DNA of 64,000 bases from NCBI RefSeq assembly GCF_001613425.1, contig NZ_BDCI01000007.1, positions 62,001 to 126,000 on the forward strand. The letters are read 5' to 3'. Under the pieces are notes generated by a model. The model made no database searches. It had not been told where the DNA came from and saw nothing but the letters and a program-made list of their open reading frames with translations. How positions within the stretch are numbered: the stretch's first letter is position 1; each line of letters opens with the position of its first letter. The position numbers were made by a program, and so were the translations under genes. Below are positions 33,524 to 43,022 of this stretch, in pieces. This DNA is from Nocardia vulneris. GTDB lineage: Bacteria > Actinomycetota > Actinomycetes > Mycobacteriales > Mycobacteriaceae.

Positions 33524-33889
33524 TCAGTTGATGGCACGACAGTGCCGTTTGTGGTAACCCTGCGGCATCTTGTTGTCGACATCCTTTTCCGCGAGCTTCT
33601 CGGCGTCTTTCCGGTTCTTGGCGCGGCCCGTGCCCTCGATCTTCTCTTCAGAATGCCCGTTGCCAGGTGTGTCGTTCTTGACCTTGTCGCATCGCACGGT
33701 GACCGAGACCATCTTCGGCGCCTCCCGCATCGGCACCCACCCCGCCGAGGCAGGCTGACCAGTCATGGCAGTTGCAACCTGCATCGGATGGCCCGGTGTC
33801 GCAGTCGCCACCGCCGATGTTGTGGCCCCCAGAATCAACGACCCCGCCAGCATGAAACCGATCGCCGATGCCCTCCGCATGTTCCCCAT
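33524..33889 (-). CDS. Small secreted basic protein
   Basis: This 121-residue precursor has a signal peptide (MGNMRRASAIGFMLAGSLIL, cleavage near SAVATA). The mature part is about 90 residues, highly charged, with KEKDV-type Lys/Glu/Asp-rich sequence (EGTGRAKNRKDAEKLAEKDV) and two Cys (VRCDKV and KRHCRAIN) that could form one disulfide. ATG 33889 has GAGGAGA upstream. Family unknown. It probably forms a two-gene unit with 33138-33503. Confidence 0.62.
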   Translation of the reverse strand: MGNMRRASAIGFMLAGSLILGATTSAVATATPGHPMQVATAMTGQPASAGWVPMREAPKMVSVTVRCDKVKNDTPGNGHSEEKIEGTGRAKNRKDAEKLAEKDVDNKMPQGYHKRHCRAIN

Positions 33890-34253
33890 CTCATCTCCTC
33901 GGTTCGGCCACTGCCCCAGCTGTGCCAACCGGACAGCAGGTGTGCCTTGTCACGTGTCGACGGCGGATCCACACCCTGTGTGGCTGAATCCAAATTCGTT
34001 GTCCGTCAATAGGGTTGGACGGGCCGGGCCGCGACATGGTTCCACAGGCTGATAAACGTGTGACGCAGTGCACAATCGGTGCGTAGGGCTGTTCTACCGG
34101 GTTACGGCCCCGCGACGCCGGATCTGTCGATGCGTGGGCGCACTGCACACCGGCTGGCGCACAATGAATTCGGCTGCTTCTGTGCGGAAATTGTTGGGGT
34201 GCAAAAGGGAACCGCCCGCACCGGGAACGGTGCGGGCGGTTCGGACCGGGGGA
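33890..34253. other. Intergenic region between secreted-protein gene and pckG
   Basis: These 364 bp hold the promoter of the leftward secreted-protein gene and the terminator of pckG. GC is lower than average in 33960-34200. No gene is supported. Confidence 0.5.
34209..34242 (-). terminator. Terminator of pckG
   Basis: Perfect 15-bp stem GAACCGCCCGCACCG (34209-34223) / CGGTGCGGGCGGTTC (34228-34242) with a 4-nt loop. On the minus strand it is followed by CCCTTTTGC. It begins 11 bp after the pckG stop. Confidence 0.88.
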
Positions 34254-36086
34254 TCAGCCGAGGCGTTCTTTCAGGGCCTCGAATTCGTCACGAACTCCGG
34301 AAGGCAGCTTGTCGCCGACGAATTCGAACCATTCCTCGATGAGCGGGATTTCTTTGCGCCACTCGGCGGCGTCGACCTTCAGCGCCTCGTCGACGTCGTC
34401 GGGGTCGACCTTCAGGCCGTCGAGGTCGAGCTGGGCGGCGACGGGGACGTTGCCGATCGCGGTGGCCTCGGCCTCGGCCGTGCCCTCGACGCGGCCGACG
34501 ATCCACTCCAGCACCCGGGAGTTCTCGCCGAAGCCGGGCCACAGGAAGCGGCCGTCCTCACCGCGCCGGAACCAGTTGACGTAGAAGATCTTCGGCAGCT
34601 TGGTGGCGTCGGCGTTCTTGCCGAGGTTGATCCAGTGGTTCAGGTAGTCACCGACGTGGTAGCCCATGAACGGGATCATCGCCATCGGGTCGCGACGCAC
34701 GGTGCCGACCTTGCCCTCGGCGGCCGCGGTCTGCTCCGACGACAGGGTGGCGCCCATGAAAACGCCGTGCTGCCAGTCGAAGGACTCGGTGACCAGCGGG
34801 ACGGTGGTCTTGCGCCGGCCACCGAACAGGATCGCCGAGATCGGCACGCCCTGCGGATCGTCCCACTCGGGCGCCAGGATCGGGCACTGCGCCATCGGCG
34901 TGCAGTAGCGCGAGTTCGGGTGGGCGGCCAGCGTCTCGGTTTCCCGCAGGTACCAGTCGTTGCCCTTCCAGTCGATCAGGTGATCGGGCTCGCCCTCCAG
35001 GCCCTCCCACCACACGTCGTTGTTGTCGGTCAGCGCGACGTTGGTGTAGACGGTGTTGCCCGCCTCCATGGTGGCCATGGCGTTCGGGTTGGAGCTGCGG
35101 TTGGTGCCGGGCGCGACGCCGAAGAAACCGTATTCCGGGTTCACCGCGTACAGCTGCCCGTCCTTGCCGAACCGCATCCAGGCGATGTCGTCGCCGAGGG
35201 TTTCGGCGCGCCAGCCGGGGACGGTCGGCTGGATCATCGCGAGGTTGGTCTTGCCGCAGGCGCTCGGGAAGGCGGCGGCGATGTAGTAGGCCTTGTTCTC
35301 CGGGGAGATCAGCTTGAGGATCAGCATGTGCTCGGCCAGCCAGCCCTCGTCGTGGGCCATGGCCGAGGCGATCCGCAGCGAGTAGCACTTCTTGCCGAGC
35401 AGCGCGTTACCGCCGTAGCCGGAGCCGTAGCTCCAGATCTCGCGGTCCTCCGGGAAGTGGGTGATGTATTTGGTGTCGTTGCACGGCCACGGCACGTCGG
35501 CCTGGCCCTCGGCCAGCGGGGCGCCGACCGAGTGCAGCGCCTTCACGAACGGGCGGTCGGTGCCGAGCTTCTCCAGCGCGGCGGTACCCATGCGGGTCAT
35601 CACGCGCATCGAGACGACGACGTACTCCGAGTCGGTGATCTCCACGCCGAGCTTGGGGTCCTCGGCGCCGAGCGGGCCCATGCAGAACGGCACCACGTAC
35701 ATGGTGCGGCCCTTCATCGAGCCGCGGTACAGCTCGGTCATGGTGGCGCGCATCTCGGCGGGGTCGACCCAGTTGTTGGTCGGGCCGGCGTCGGACTCGC
35801 TCTTGGAACAGATGTAGGTGCGCGACTCCACCCGGGCCACGTCCGAGGGATCGGAGAGCGCGAGGAAGGAATTCGGCTTCTTCTTCGGGTCGAGCTGCTT
35901 GAAGGTGCCCGCCTCGACGAGCTGAGTGGTGAGGCGGTCCCATTCTTCGTCGGAACCGTCCGCCCAGACCACGCGCTCTGGCTGAGTTAGTTCTGCGACT
36001 TCCTGTACCCAGGCGAGTAGTTCGCTGTGCTCGGTCGGCGGTTTGCCGTCGGATCCACGAAGACCAGGAATGGTCGCTGAGGTCAT
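34254..36086 (-). CDS. pckG: Phosphoenolpyruvate carboxykinase (GTP)
   Basis: This 610-residue enzyme converts oxaloacetate and GTP to phosphoenolpyruvate, the entry to gluconeogenesis when cells grow on lipids. The P-loop and reactive-Cys region [13 protein letters not shown], metal-binding [10 protein letters not shown], and substrate loop [16 protein letters not shown] are present. ATG 36086 has AGGAGAG six bases upstream. Length equals other actinobacterial GTP-dependent enzymes. Next to it in the same direction lie the two dynamin-like genes, an order shared with M. tuberculosis (Rv0209-Rv0211). Confidence 0.96.
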   Translation of the reverse strand: MTSATIPGLRGSDGKPPTEHSELLAWVQEVAELTQPERVVWADGSDEEWDRLTTQLVEAGTFKQLDPKKKPNSFLALSDPSDVARVESRTYICSKSESDAGPTNNWVDPAEMRATMTELYRGSMKGRTMYVVPFCMGPLGAEDPKLGVEITDSEYVVVSMRVMTRMGTAALEKLGTDRPFVKALHSVGAPLAEGQADVPWPCNDTKYITHFPEDREIWSYGSGYGGNALLGKKCYSLRIASAMAHDEGWLAEHMLILKLISPENKAYYIAAAFPSACGKTNLAMIQPTVPGWRAETLGDDIAWMRFGKDGQLYAVNPEYGFFGVAPGTNRSSNPNAMATMEAGNTVYTNVALTDNNDVWWEGLEGEPDHLIDWKGNDWYLRETETLAAHPNSRYCTPMAQCPILAPEWDDPQGVPISAILFGGRRKTTVPLVTESFDWQHGVFMGATLSSEQTAAAEGKVGTVRRDPMAMIPFMGYHVGDYLNHWINLGKNADATKLPKIFYVNWFRRGEDGRFLWPGFGENSRVLEWIVGRVEGTAEAEATAIGNVPVAAQLDLDGLKVDPDDVDEALKVDAAEWRKEIPLIEEWFEFVGDKLPSGVRDEFEALKERLG

Positions 36087-36330
36087 GAAAACTCTCCTGA
36101 GATGGGCGGTCCCTACGATCTGCCTCCGCTTGGCCCAAGGCCCTTGACCAGCGGTAACACACCGAGCGCCACCATTGGCGGGAAGGCACCCGCTACGACC
36201 AGTCGAAAGCCGCGCCCCGGCTGGACGGCGGACGAGGACTTAGCGGACGCCCAAGTTCCTGATTAGAGGTTAACGCGATGTGACGACCGGTACGGAATCG
36301 GGTTCGTCACTATGTACCCATTCTCAATAG

Positions 36331-37920
36331 TTATTCAACCGGCGTGATCCAGCGGTCGAGGATCTCGATGTCACGTTCACATGCGGCGAGTTGTCCGGGT
36401 TGTTCGGCGACGGTCCGGCGTAATCGCGCTTCGACCTCGGCGACCCGGCGATCGGTGTCGACCATGCGGGTGGCGCTGGCGCGCACGACGCGATCCGCCA
36501 GCACCGTCTCAGTTTCCACGAGCGCCGTCGCCACGCGCTGCTCGAGCTGGGCTTTTACGTTGATCAGCGCGTCGGAGACCCACTGCCGCACGTGCGCGCG
36601 ATCGGCGAGCTGCCCGCGCGCCCGCACCACCCAGCCCGCGGCGCCCGCGCCGAGCAGCAGGGTCACCGGCACACTCGCCACGTCCAGGGCCGGAACGAGC
36701 GCGAAGGGCGAAACCAGCAGGCGGCCGAGGCCGACACCGGCCGAAGCGCCGAGCACGATCATGAGGTGATCTTCGACACCCCGGTGTCGCGGATCGGGGT
36801 CCGGACCGACTCTGGGCGCGGGGTCGCGGCGGCGCGGCGGCAGTCCGGTCTCGGGCGCGGCGACGCCGCCGATGTGCGCGGCCAGCTCGGCGAGCCGCTG
36901 GTCGATGGCCTGGTCGACGCCGCCGGTGAGTTCGGTCACGGCGTGCTGCAACCGATCCGGATAGCCGGTCAGGTCGCGGCGGCGCAGCCGGTCCAGGTCG
37001 CCGCGGGTCGCGGTGTGCAACGCCCGGATCCGCGCGCCCACCTCGGTCATCAGGTCGACGCGAGCCAGGTGCAACTGACCGCGCAGGGTCGACATGGCGG
37101 TGGCCCGGCCGCCGTCGCGGCCGGCCAGCAGCACCGCGCGTTCCTCCCGCAGCCGGGCCGATTCGGCGCCGGAGCGCAGGGTGGTCACCTGCTCGGTGAC
37201 CCGCTGACGGGTTTCGGTCAGCACGCGCGCGGTCACCGCCGCGAGCCGGTCGCCGCCGTCGGCTTCCGCGCTCTGCGCCGCCGCGGCCAGCTGCGCGTGC
37301 AGCGCGCCCAGCCCGGAGCGGTCCATCAGTCCGGCGTCCCCGGACGCGCGGGCCGCCGCCGCCAGCCGCGCCGAGACCGGCAGGATGTCGAGTTCGCCCG
37401 CGCCCTGCCCGGCCAGCAGGGCCAGGTTTCGCTCGCGCACGGCGCGCCAGTCCTGATACGCGTGGATGCCGTTCATGGCGAGCAGGATCCGCGTGCCGTC
37501 GGACCGCAGGCGCCGCACGAGCTGCAGCGTGTCGGCGCCGAGCGTGGTGCCCGCGTCCAGCAAAAGCAGCGCGAGCGACGCGGGCGCCGACCCGGTCTCC
37601 GCGGGCAGGCCCGGTTCGGCCACCGGGTCGGCGAGCGGAATCCGCGGTTCGAAGCGCGCGAGTTCGGTCCGCAGCAGCGTGGTGTTGGCGTCGAGAGGGC
37701 CGATGAGCAGGACCGAGCCGGCCGCGCCGCCCTCCCGCACGGCGCGCAGCAGCGCGGTGCCCTGCGGATTCCACCGCGCGACAACCGCTTCGACGTCGGG
37801 CGCGAGCGGGCCGGACAGGCGCGCGGCCGATCCGGGCTGTTCGTCCTCGGCGGGCAGGTCCAGCGAATCGGCCGCCGGAGCGGCGCCCGGCGATCCGTCC
37901 GGTATGTCAGAGACCGGCAC
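36331..37920 (-). CDS. Dynamin-like protein with degenerate G domain and membrane hairpin
   Basis: This 529-residue protein corresponds to Rv0210 of M. tuberculosis. Residues 65-180 keep the shape of a GTPase core, but the P-loop is GPLDANTT (74-81), lacking the Gly-Lys, and the NKxD position reads MNGI, so it should not hydrolyse GTP. Long Arg/Glu/Leu-rich helices (200-345) look coiled-coil. A hydrophobic hairpin near 375-425 (VGLGRLLVSPFALVPALDVA, SVPVTLLLGAGAAGWVV) is followed by a helical tail. Bacterial dynamin-like proteins often work as pairs in membrane remodelling. The GTG start overlaps its partner's end by 14 bp. Confidence 0.75.
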   Translation of the reverse strand: MPVSDIPDGSPGAAPAADSLDLPAEDEQPGSAARLSGPLAPDVEAVVARWNPQGTALLRAVREGGAAGSVLLIGPLDANTTLLRTELARFEPRIPLADPVAEPGLPAETGSAPASLALLLLDAGTTLGADTLQLVRRLRSDGTRILLAMNGIHAYQDWRAVRERNLALLAGQGAGELDILPVSARLAAAARASGDAGLMDRSGLGALHAQLAAAAQSAEADGGDRLAAVTARVLTETRQRVTEQVTTLRSGAESARLREERAVLLAGRDGGRATAMSTLRGQLHLARVDLMTEVGARIRALHTATRGDLDRLRRRDLTGYPDRLQHAVTELTGGVDQAIDQRLAELAAHIGGVAAPETGLPPRRRDPAPRVGPDPDPRHRGVEDHLMIVLGASAGVGLGRLLVSPFALVPALDVASVPVTLLLGAGAAGWVVRARGQLADRAHVRQWVSDALINVKAQLEQRVATALVETETVLADRVVRASATRMVDTDRRVAEVEARLRRTVAEQPGQLAACERDIEILDRWITPVE

Positions 37921-39040
37921 TGCTCATCCGTTCCCATAGTCGGACGTAGCCGTTGTGCACCCGTAACGCCGCGCGGCGGGCGGTGGCGGGCATATCGCTG
38001 GCGACGACCGCGCGCCAGCGGGCCGCGCGGGCCATCGCGTCGTCGGCGTCGGCGGGCGCGGGCGAGGGATAGCCGGCGGCCAGGTGCGCGACGGACGGAT
38101 GCGCCAGCCCCGCGCACAGACCGAGCCAGCGGGCGTCGTCCCCGAAGAGATACTTCTCCAGGATGTCGCGGGCCCGGCTCTGCTCCGCGGGCACCGCGCG
38201 GGCGGCCAAGCGCGTGAGTTCGTCGAGCAGTTCGCCGCCGCGCAGCGCGGAGACCTGCTCGTAGCGCCGATGCAGCAGCCGGTGCAGCGCGTCGATACCG
38301 CTGGCCGCGTGCAGGATCTGCAGCAGGGTCTGCGGCGCGAGTTCCGGATCGTGCCGCAGCGCGGCGAGCGCGCAGGTCACCCCGTACAGGTCCCAGCGCT
38401 GCAACAGGTCTGCGCGGGCGGCCTGATCCGGGCCGGGCGCGACGAAGAGGTCCGGCGAAAGAGTCAGCGCCGCATCGTCGTTCGCGAGCAGGCGGCGCAG
38501 TGCGGCGACGTCGACATCGGTCATGGCGCCGGCGCGGGTGCGGACGGCGAGCGAGGCGACCACCGGCAGCACGGCGACGCCGAGTTCCCTGCCGTACTGC
38601 TCCGCGGCGGTGACCGCGTCGGCCCAGCGCGCGCCGATCGCATCGGCCTTGTTCAAGACCACGACGGTGCGCTCGGGCGGCAACGTGGCGAGCAGCCGCC
38701 GATCCGCGGGCGACGGAGCCGCCGACAGCACGTAGACGACGATGTCGGCGTCGAGCGTCGGTTCCGGTGTCTCCGGCTCGTCGACCGGCCCGGTTTCGAC
38801 GGCGGACATGAGGGCCAGCGCGTGCAGCACCGTGGTGCGCCCGGCGTTGGCCCGGCCGGTGACCTGGATTCGCGGCGGTTTACGCCACGTGCTGACCGCG
38901 GCCCCCGCCGCGTACCCGATCTGTGCGTCCCGCCCGGTCCCGAAGGCCAGGTCCGCGAGCAGCTGATCGAGGTAGTCCTTTTCCCCCGTCGGCACGCCGC
39001 GTTCGCGCAACGGTCCCTCGTGCTCGGTGGCTGTCGGCAT
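37907..39040 (-). CDS. Dynamin-like GTPase with Arg in the P-loop Lys position
   Basis: This 377-residue protein corresponds to Rv0209. The G1 motif GRANAGRTT (62-70) has Arg68 where Lys is nearly universal. DADIVVYVLSAAPS occupies the G3 position without a clear DxxG. G4 NKAD (130-133) is intact. The rest is helical with no obvious membrane segment. It may bind GTP weakly and pair with the following degenerate protein. ATG 39040 has AAAGGGGGTG upstream. Its stop overlaps the next gene's GTG by 14 bp, so the two are made together. A role in membrane or septum dynamics is inferred from the family. Confidence 0.72.
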   Translation of the reverse strand: MPTATEHEGPLRERGVPTGEKDYLDQLLADLAFGTGRDAQIGYAAGAAVSTWRKPPRIQVTGRANAGRTTVLHALALMSAVETGPVDEPETPEPTLDADIVVYVLSAAPSPADRRLLATLPPERTVVVLNKADAIGARWADAVTAAEQYGRELGVAVLPVVASLAVRTRAGAMTDVDVAALRRLLANDDAALTLSPDLFVAPGPDQAARADLLQRWDLYGVTCALAALRHDPELAPQTLLQILHAASGIDALHRLLHRRYEQVSALRGGELLDELTRLAARAVPAEQSRARDILEKYLFGDDARWLGLCAGLAHPSVAHLAAGYPSPAPADADDAMARAARWRAVVASDMPATARRAALRVHNGYVRLWERMSSAGL

Positions 39041-39102
39041 GCTGCACCCCCTTTACGGTGCGCAATTCTTGCAGAAGTCGCGGCGGCGCAGGCAGCGACC
39101 GG

Positions 39103-39885
39103 TCAGGTGCCGCTGAAGTATTTGTTCACGGTGCGCACCGCCCAGTTCGGGGCGTATTTGGCGGCGGTGGCCAATACCTTCGCCTGCGCCCCGATCTCGT
39201 AGTGCACCCGGGGCAGCCTGGCTCGTTTACGCGTGGCCTCCCAAATACCCTCGGCGACGTCCTGTGCGGTCAGCCGCACGCCGAGCGATTTGGTCGTGCC
39301 GGTCTGCACCCCGTCGGTCATCGCGGTGTCCACGAACAACGGCCAGATCGCGATCACCCGGATGTCGAACCGCTCCCATTCGAGATCCAGTGCCTCCGTA
39401 AGGCTTTTGACCGCGGCCTTGCTCGCACCGTAGCTGGCGAGTTCGGGCTGGCCGTAGATGGCCGAGGCCGAGCACAGGTTCACCACTTGAGCGCCCGGTG
39501 TGTCCCGCAGATAGCGGAACGCCGCATGCGTGCCGATGAGCACCCCACCGAGGTTGACGTCGATGATCGCCTGATGGGCGGCCAACTCGAGCGTCTCGAA
39601 CCGGCCCGCGCGCAGGATGCCCGCGTTGTTGATCAGGATGTCCAGGCGACCGGCCGCGGCGTGGAACTCGGCGAGCCGCTCGGCCCACTGGGTGGCGTTC
39701 GTCACATCCAGCACGCCGGTGTGCACACTGCCGCCCTGGCCGGTGATGTCCGCGGCGAGCCTGCCCAGGCCCACCTCGTCGATGTCGTAGGCGCCGACCT
39801 GATATCCCTGCGCAGCGAAAAGCAGTGCCGTCGACCGGCCGATACCCGCTGCGGCGCCGGTGATGAACACTGCTGGTCTGCCCAT
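39103..39885 (-). CDS. Short-chain dehydrogenase/reductase
   Basis: This 260-residue classical SDR has TGAAAGIGRSTALLF (cofactor), NNAGILRAG, Ser in LCSASAIYG, and YxxxK in SYGASKAAVKSL. ATG 39885 is preferred over upstream frames because TACACT (minus strand, 39893-39898) ends 7 bp before it, giving a leaderless transcript. The C-terminus (RARLPRVHYEIGAQAKVLAT) resembles mycobacterial lipid-linked SDRs. It diverges from the lipase at 40040, suggesting a shared lipid or steroid-like substrate; that is an inference. Confidence 0.88.
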   Translation of the reverse strand: MGRPAVFITGAAAGIGRSTALLFAAQGYQVGAYDIDEVGLGRLAADITGQGGSVHTGVLDVTNATQWAERLAEFHAAAGRLDILINNAGILRAGRFETLELAAHQAIIDVNLGGVLIGTHAAFRYLRDTPGAQVVNLCSASAIYGQPELASYGASKAAVKSLTEALDLEWERFDIRVIAIWPLFVDTAMTDGVQTGTTKSLGVRLTAQDVAEGIWEATRKRARLPRVHYEIGAQAKVLATAAKYAPNWAVRTVNKYFSGT

Positions 39886-40039
39886 GTCGGCGAGTGTAAT
39901 GCGGAACTGGCAGGATCCTGCCGTCTTCCCAGACCCGGCGCCGGTCATTTACCCTGCTTCGATATGGTCGGCGCCATAGTTGGTGCGTAACTTCGCTTTT
40001 CGAGTGCGGTACACCGGCCTCACGGATGAGGAGGTCGAG

Positions 40040-41383
40040 ATGACCGCGGATATCGTCGACGCCGGCGCCTCGGAGCCCGCCCTAGCGGGTCGTAAACCAC
40101 TGCTGCCGAGCGCCGATCCGTTCCACCGCCCGCCCAAGGGCTATGCCGCCAAGGCGCCCGGCACCATCCTGCGCAGCCGCAAAATCGAACTCGCCCTGTT
40201 CGGCGTTGTGCCCCAGCAGGTCTGCGCCTGGCAACTGCTCTACCGCAGCAGCGATATGCACGGCACGCCCGAGGCGGCGATCACCACCGTCCTGTTGCCC
40301 CAGGACGCCGACCCGTCACAAGACCGGCCGCTGCTGGCTTTTCAGACCGCGATGGACGCGGTCACCGAGAGATGTTCTCCTTCTTATGCATTGCGCTACG
40401 GCGCCCGCGCGCTCGGCTCGGTCACCCAGTTCGAATGGCTGCTCGTCGCGAACGCGCTGCGCCGCGGCTGGGCCGTGAGCATCGCCGATCACGAGGGCCC
40501 GCGCGGAAACTTCGGCGCCCCACGCGAACCCGGCTACCGCGCGCTCGACGGCATGCGCGCCGCACTGCGTTTCGCGCCGCTCGGCCTGCGTCCGGACACC
40601 CGGATCGCGGTGTGGGGTTACTCCGGCGGCGGCATGGCGAGTTCGTGGACGGTCGAGATGGCGCCGAGCTACGCCCCGGAACTCGATATCGTCGGCGCGG
40701 TACTCGGTGCACCGGTGGGCGATCCGGGCGCGGTGTTCGCCCGGTTGAACGGCACCAGTTATGCGGGCCTGCCCGCCATCGTGATCTCGGCACTGCGCAG
40801 GCTGTACCCGGCGCTCGGCGCGCTGCTGCAGAACGAACTCACCCTGGACGGGCACCGGTTCGTCGCCCGCGCCGAGACCTCGACGCCGTTCGGCGCCATC
40901 TTCGGCTTGGCCAACAAGCGCATGGACGATTACCTGACCCGCCCGCTCGACGAGGTGATCGCCACCCCCGAGTTCCAGGCGATGTTCGACGATCTGCGCC
41001 TCGGTAATTCGACGCCGACCTGTCCGCTGCTGGTGGTGCAGCCGGTGCACGATCAGGTGATCCACATGGACGGCATCGACGGCCAGGTGGACCGGTATCG
41101 GCGCGGCGGCGCGCTGGTCAGCTACGTGCGGGACCGGTTGAGCGAGCATTTCTCGCTGCTGCCGCTGTCCACGCCGCTCAGCCTGGACTGGCTCGCCGAC
41201 CGGCTGGCCGGGCAACCGGTGAGCGACGAGGGCGACAGCACGGTGTGGTCGGTCGCCGCGTCGCCGGCGGCGGCGCGTGGACTGCTGGAGATGATGGTGA
41301 CCGCGGCCAAGGTCGCGCTCGGCCGCCCGCTGCGCCAGGAGAGTGCGGCGGCGGCCCCGATCGCCCCCGCGCGCGCCGCCTGA
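40040..41383 (+). CDS. Secretory-lipase-family hydrolase (LIP, alpha/beta hydrolase)
   Basis: This 447-residue lipase/esterase has an intact nucleophile elbow VWGYSGGGMASSWTVEM, and a downstream Asp/His region (CPLLVVQPVHDQVIHMDGID). ATG 40040 has GAGGAGG seven bases upstream. No N-terminal signal peptide is visible, so despite its family it may act in the cytoplasm or leave by another route. It is homologous to the truncated gene at 1-919 (shared SYAPELD/TYAPELD after the elbow), which lacks this Ser. Confidence 0.85.
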   Translation: MTADIVDAGASEPALAGRKPLLPSADPFHRPPKGYAAKAPGTILRSRKIELALFGVVPQQVCAWQLLYRSSDMHGTPEAAITTVLLPQDADPSQDRPLLAFQTAMDAVTERCSPSYALRYGARALGSVTQFEWLLVANALRRGWAVSIADHEGPRGNFGAPREPGYRALDGMRAALRFAPLGLRPDTRIAVWGYSGGGMASSWTVEMAPSYAPELDIVGAVLGAPVGDPGAVFARLNGTSYAGLPAIVISALRRLYPALGALLQNELTLDGHRFVARAETSTPFGAIFGLANKRMDDYLTRPLDEVIATPEFQAMFDDLRLGNSTPTCPLLVVQPVHDQVIHMDGIDGQVDRYRRGGALVSYVRDRLSEHFSLLPLSTPLSLDWLADRLAGQPVSDEGDSTVWSVAASPAAARGLLEMMVTAAKVALGRPLRQESAAAAPIAPARAA

Positions 41384-41442
41384 CCTCCCGCTCGCCGGCT
41401 TGCGCGCAGTCGATTGCCGCACCACTGGCCGGATGCTGGACA

Positions 41443-42294
41443 ATGGACGCCGTGAACGACGCCGCGAACCATACTGCCGAGTCAGTTCCGGGCCCGCCGT
41501 CCACAGGATCGGCCCCGACTGAACCCACTCACCCCGTCGGCTCCGCCGCCGGCCGTCCCGCGGACCGTGGCCCCCGGAGCACCACCGGCTCCCGCCTGTA
41601 CCCCCGCGTGACCAGTTTCCGGTCGCGCCGTGGCGCGCTGACCGCGACCCAGCAGCAATCGTGGGACCGCATGTGGCCCACCATCGGGCGCGAGGTGGCC
41701 GACGAACCGCTCGACGCCGCCGCCTGGTTCGGCCGCGAAGCTCCGCTGGTCATCGAAATCGGTTGTGGCACCGGCACCGCCACCGCCGCCATGGCACAGG
41801 CCGAGCCGCACCTGAACCTGATCGGGATCGAGGTCTATCAGCCCGGCCTGGCGCAACTGGTGCAGCGGATCGAACGAGAGCAGATCCCGAACATCAGGCT
41901 GCTGCGCGGCGACGCTGTGGACGTGCTGGAAAACATGGTTGCTGACGAGTCGCTGACGGGCGTCCGCGTTTTCTTTCCGGACCCGTGGCCCAAGGCCCGC
42001 CATCACAAACGCCGGCTCTTGCAACCCGCCACATTCACGTTGATCGCGAATAAATTGAAATCCGGCGGTGTGTTGCATGTCGCGACCGACCATGCCGGCT
42101 ATGCCGAACATATTGCCGAGGTCGGCGCGCAAGAAACCCAGCTCAGAGGCTTGAACGAGAGCACGGGCGGGGTCAGCGCGGACCATCGGGACAGCGCTCC
42201 GATCGGCTTCGAAAGGCCCGTCACGAAATTCGAAGGCAAGGCACATCGTGCGGGTAGCGCCATCACGGAGCTCATATGGGGGAAGATCGAATAA
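41443..42294 (+). CDS. trmB: tRNA (guanine46-N7)-methyltransferase
   Basis: This 283-residue enzyme makes m7G46 in tRNA. SAM-binding VIEIGCGTGTATAAMAQ, conserved GIEVYQPGLAQLV, NIRLLRGDAVDVL, and catalytic FFPDPWPKARHHKRRLLQP are complete. ATDHAGYAEHIAEVG follows. ATG 41443 is used; GTG 41452 is possible. The first 65 residues are a Pro/Ser/Thr-rich extension typical of actinobacteria. Its stop TAA overlaps the next gene's ATG, giving translational coupling to the NYN gene and mmpL3. Confidence 0.94.
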   Translation: MDAVNDAANHTAESVPGPPSTGSAPTEPTHPVGSAAGRPADRGPRSTTGSRLYPRVTSFRSRRGALTATQQQSWDRMWPTIGREVADEPLDAAAWFGREAPLVIEIGCGTGTATAAMAQAEPHLNLIGIEVYQPGLAQLVQRIEREQIPNIRLLRGDAVDVLENMVADESLTGVRVFFPDPWPKARHHKRRLLQPATFTLIANKLKSGGVLHVATDHAGYAEHIAEVGAQETQLRGLNESTGGVSADHRDSAPIGFERPVTKFEGKAHRAGSAITELIWGKIE

Positions 42295-43022
42295 TGAGTG
42301 TCAGTGAGATGGCCCACGAGGTGGTCGAAGTTGCCGGGGAGGTGCAGGGCACCGGATCCGAGGGTCTCGGTGGCGCGACGCCGGACGTGCGCCGGGTCCT
42401 GCTGGTGTGGGATGCCCCGAACCTCGACATGGGTCTCGGGGCCATCCTCGGTGGGCGGCCGACCGCCGCCTACCGGCCCCGGTTCGACGCGCTCGGCCGG
42501 TGGCTGCTGGCGCGCACGGCCGAGCTGTCCGTCGGCACGGTGCACCGGGTCGAACCGGAAGCGACCGTCTTCACCAATATCGCCCCCGGCACCGCCGACG
42601 TGGTGCGGCCGTGGGTAGAGGCGCTGCGCAACGTCGGCTACGCGGTGTTCGCGAAGCCGAAGATCGACGAGGACTCCGACGTCGACGCGGACATGCTGGC
42701 GCACATCGAACTGCGCAGCCGCGGTGCCGGATTGGCCGGCATCATGGTCGCCTCGGCCGACGGCCAGGCGTTCCGCGAGCCGCTCGAGGAACTCGCCGCC
42801 GCCGGAATCCCAGTTCAGGTACTCGGGTTCCGCGAGCACGCGAGTTGGGCCGTCACATCCGATACCCTCGAGTTCATCGATCTCGAGGACATCCCGGGCG
42901 TGTTCCGTGAACCGCTGCCCAGGGTCAGCCTCGACTCGCTGCCCGACGAGGGCGCTTGGCTGCAGCCGTTCCGGCCGCTGTCGGCGCTGCTCACCTCTCG
43001 CCCCGCGCAAGGAGTCGCTTAA
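42294..43022 (+). CDS. NYN/PIN-like domain protein between trmB and mmpL3
   Basis: This 242-residue protein has an NYN (LabA/PIN-like) nuclease-type fold: VLLVWDAPNLDMGLGAILGG with first acidic residue, DSDVDADMLAHIELRSRGA, and IMVASADGQAFREPLEELA with further Asp. It may be a metal-dependent RNase; activity is untested. ATG 42294 overlaps the trmB stop (TAATG), and its TAA abuts the mmpL3 GTG. The same trio occurs in M. tuberculosis (Rv0208c-Rv0206c), which implies a conserved functional link with mycolate export or tRNA quality. Confidence 0.85.
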   Translation: MSVSEMAHEVVEVAGEVQGTGSEGLGGATPDVRRVLLVWDAPNLDMGLGAILGGRPTAAYRPRFDALGRWLLARTAELSVGTVHRVEPEATVFTNIAPGTADVVRPWVEALRNVGYAVFAKPKIDEDSDVDADMLAHIELRSRGAGLAGIMVASADGQAFREPLEELAAAGIPVQVLGFREHASWAVTSDTLEFIDLEDIPGVFREPLPRVSLDSLPDEGAWLQPFRPLSALLTSRPAQGVA

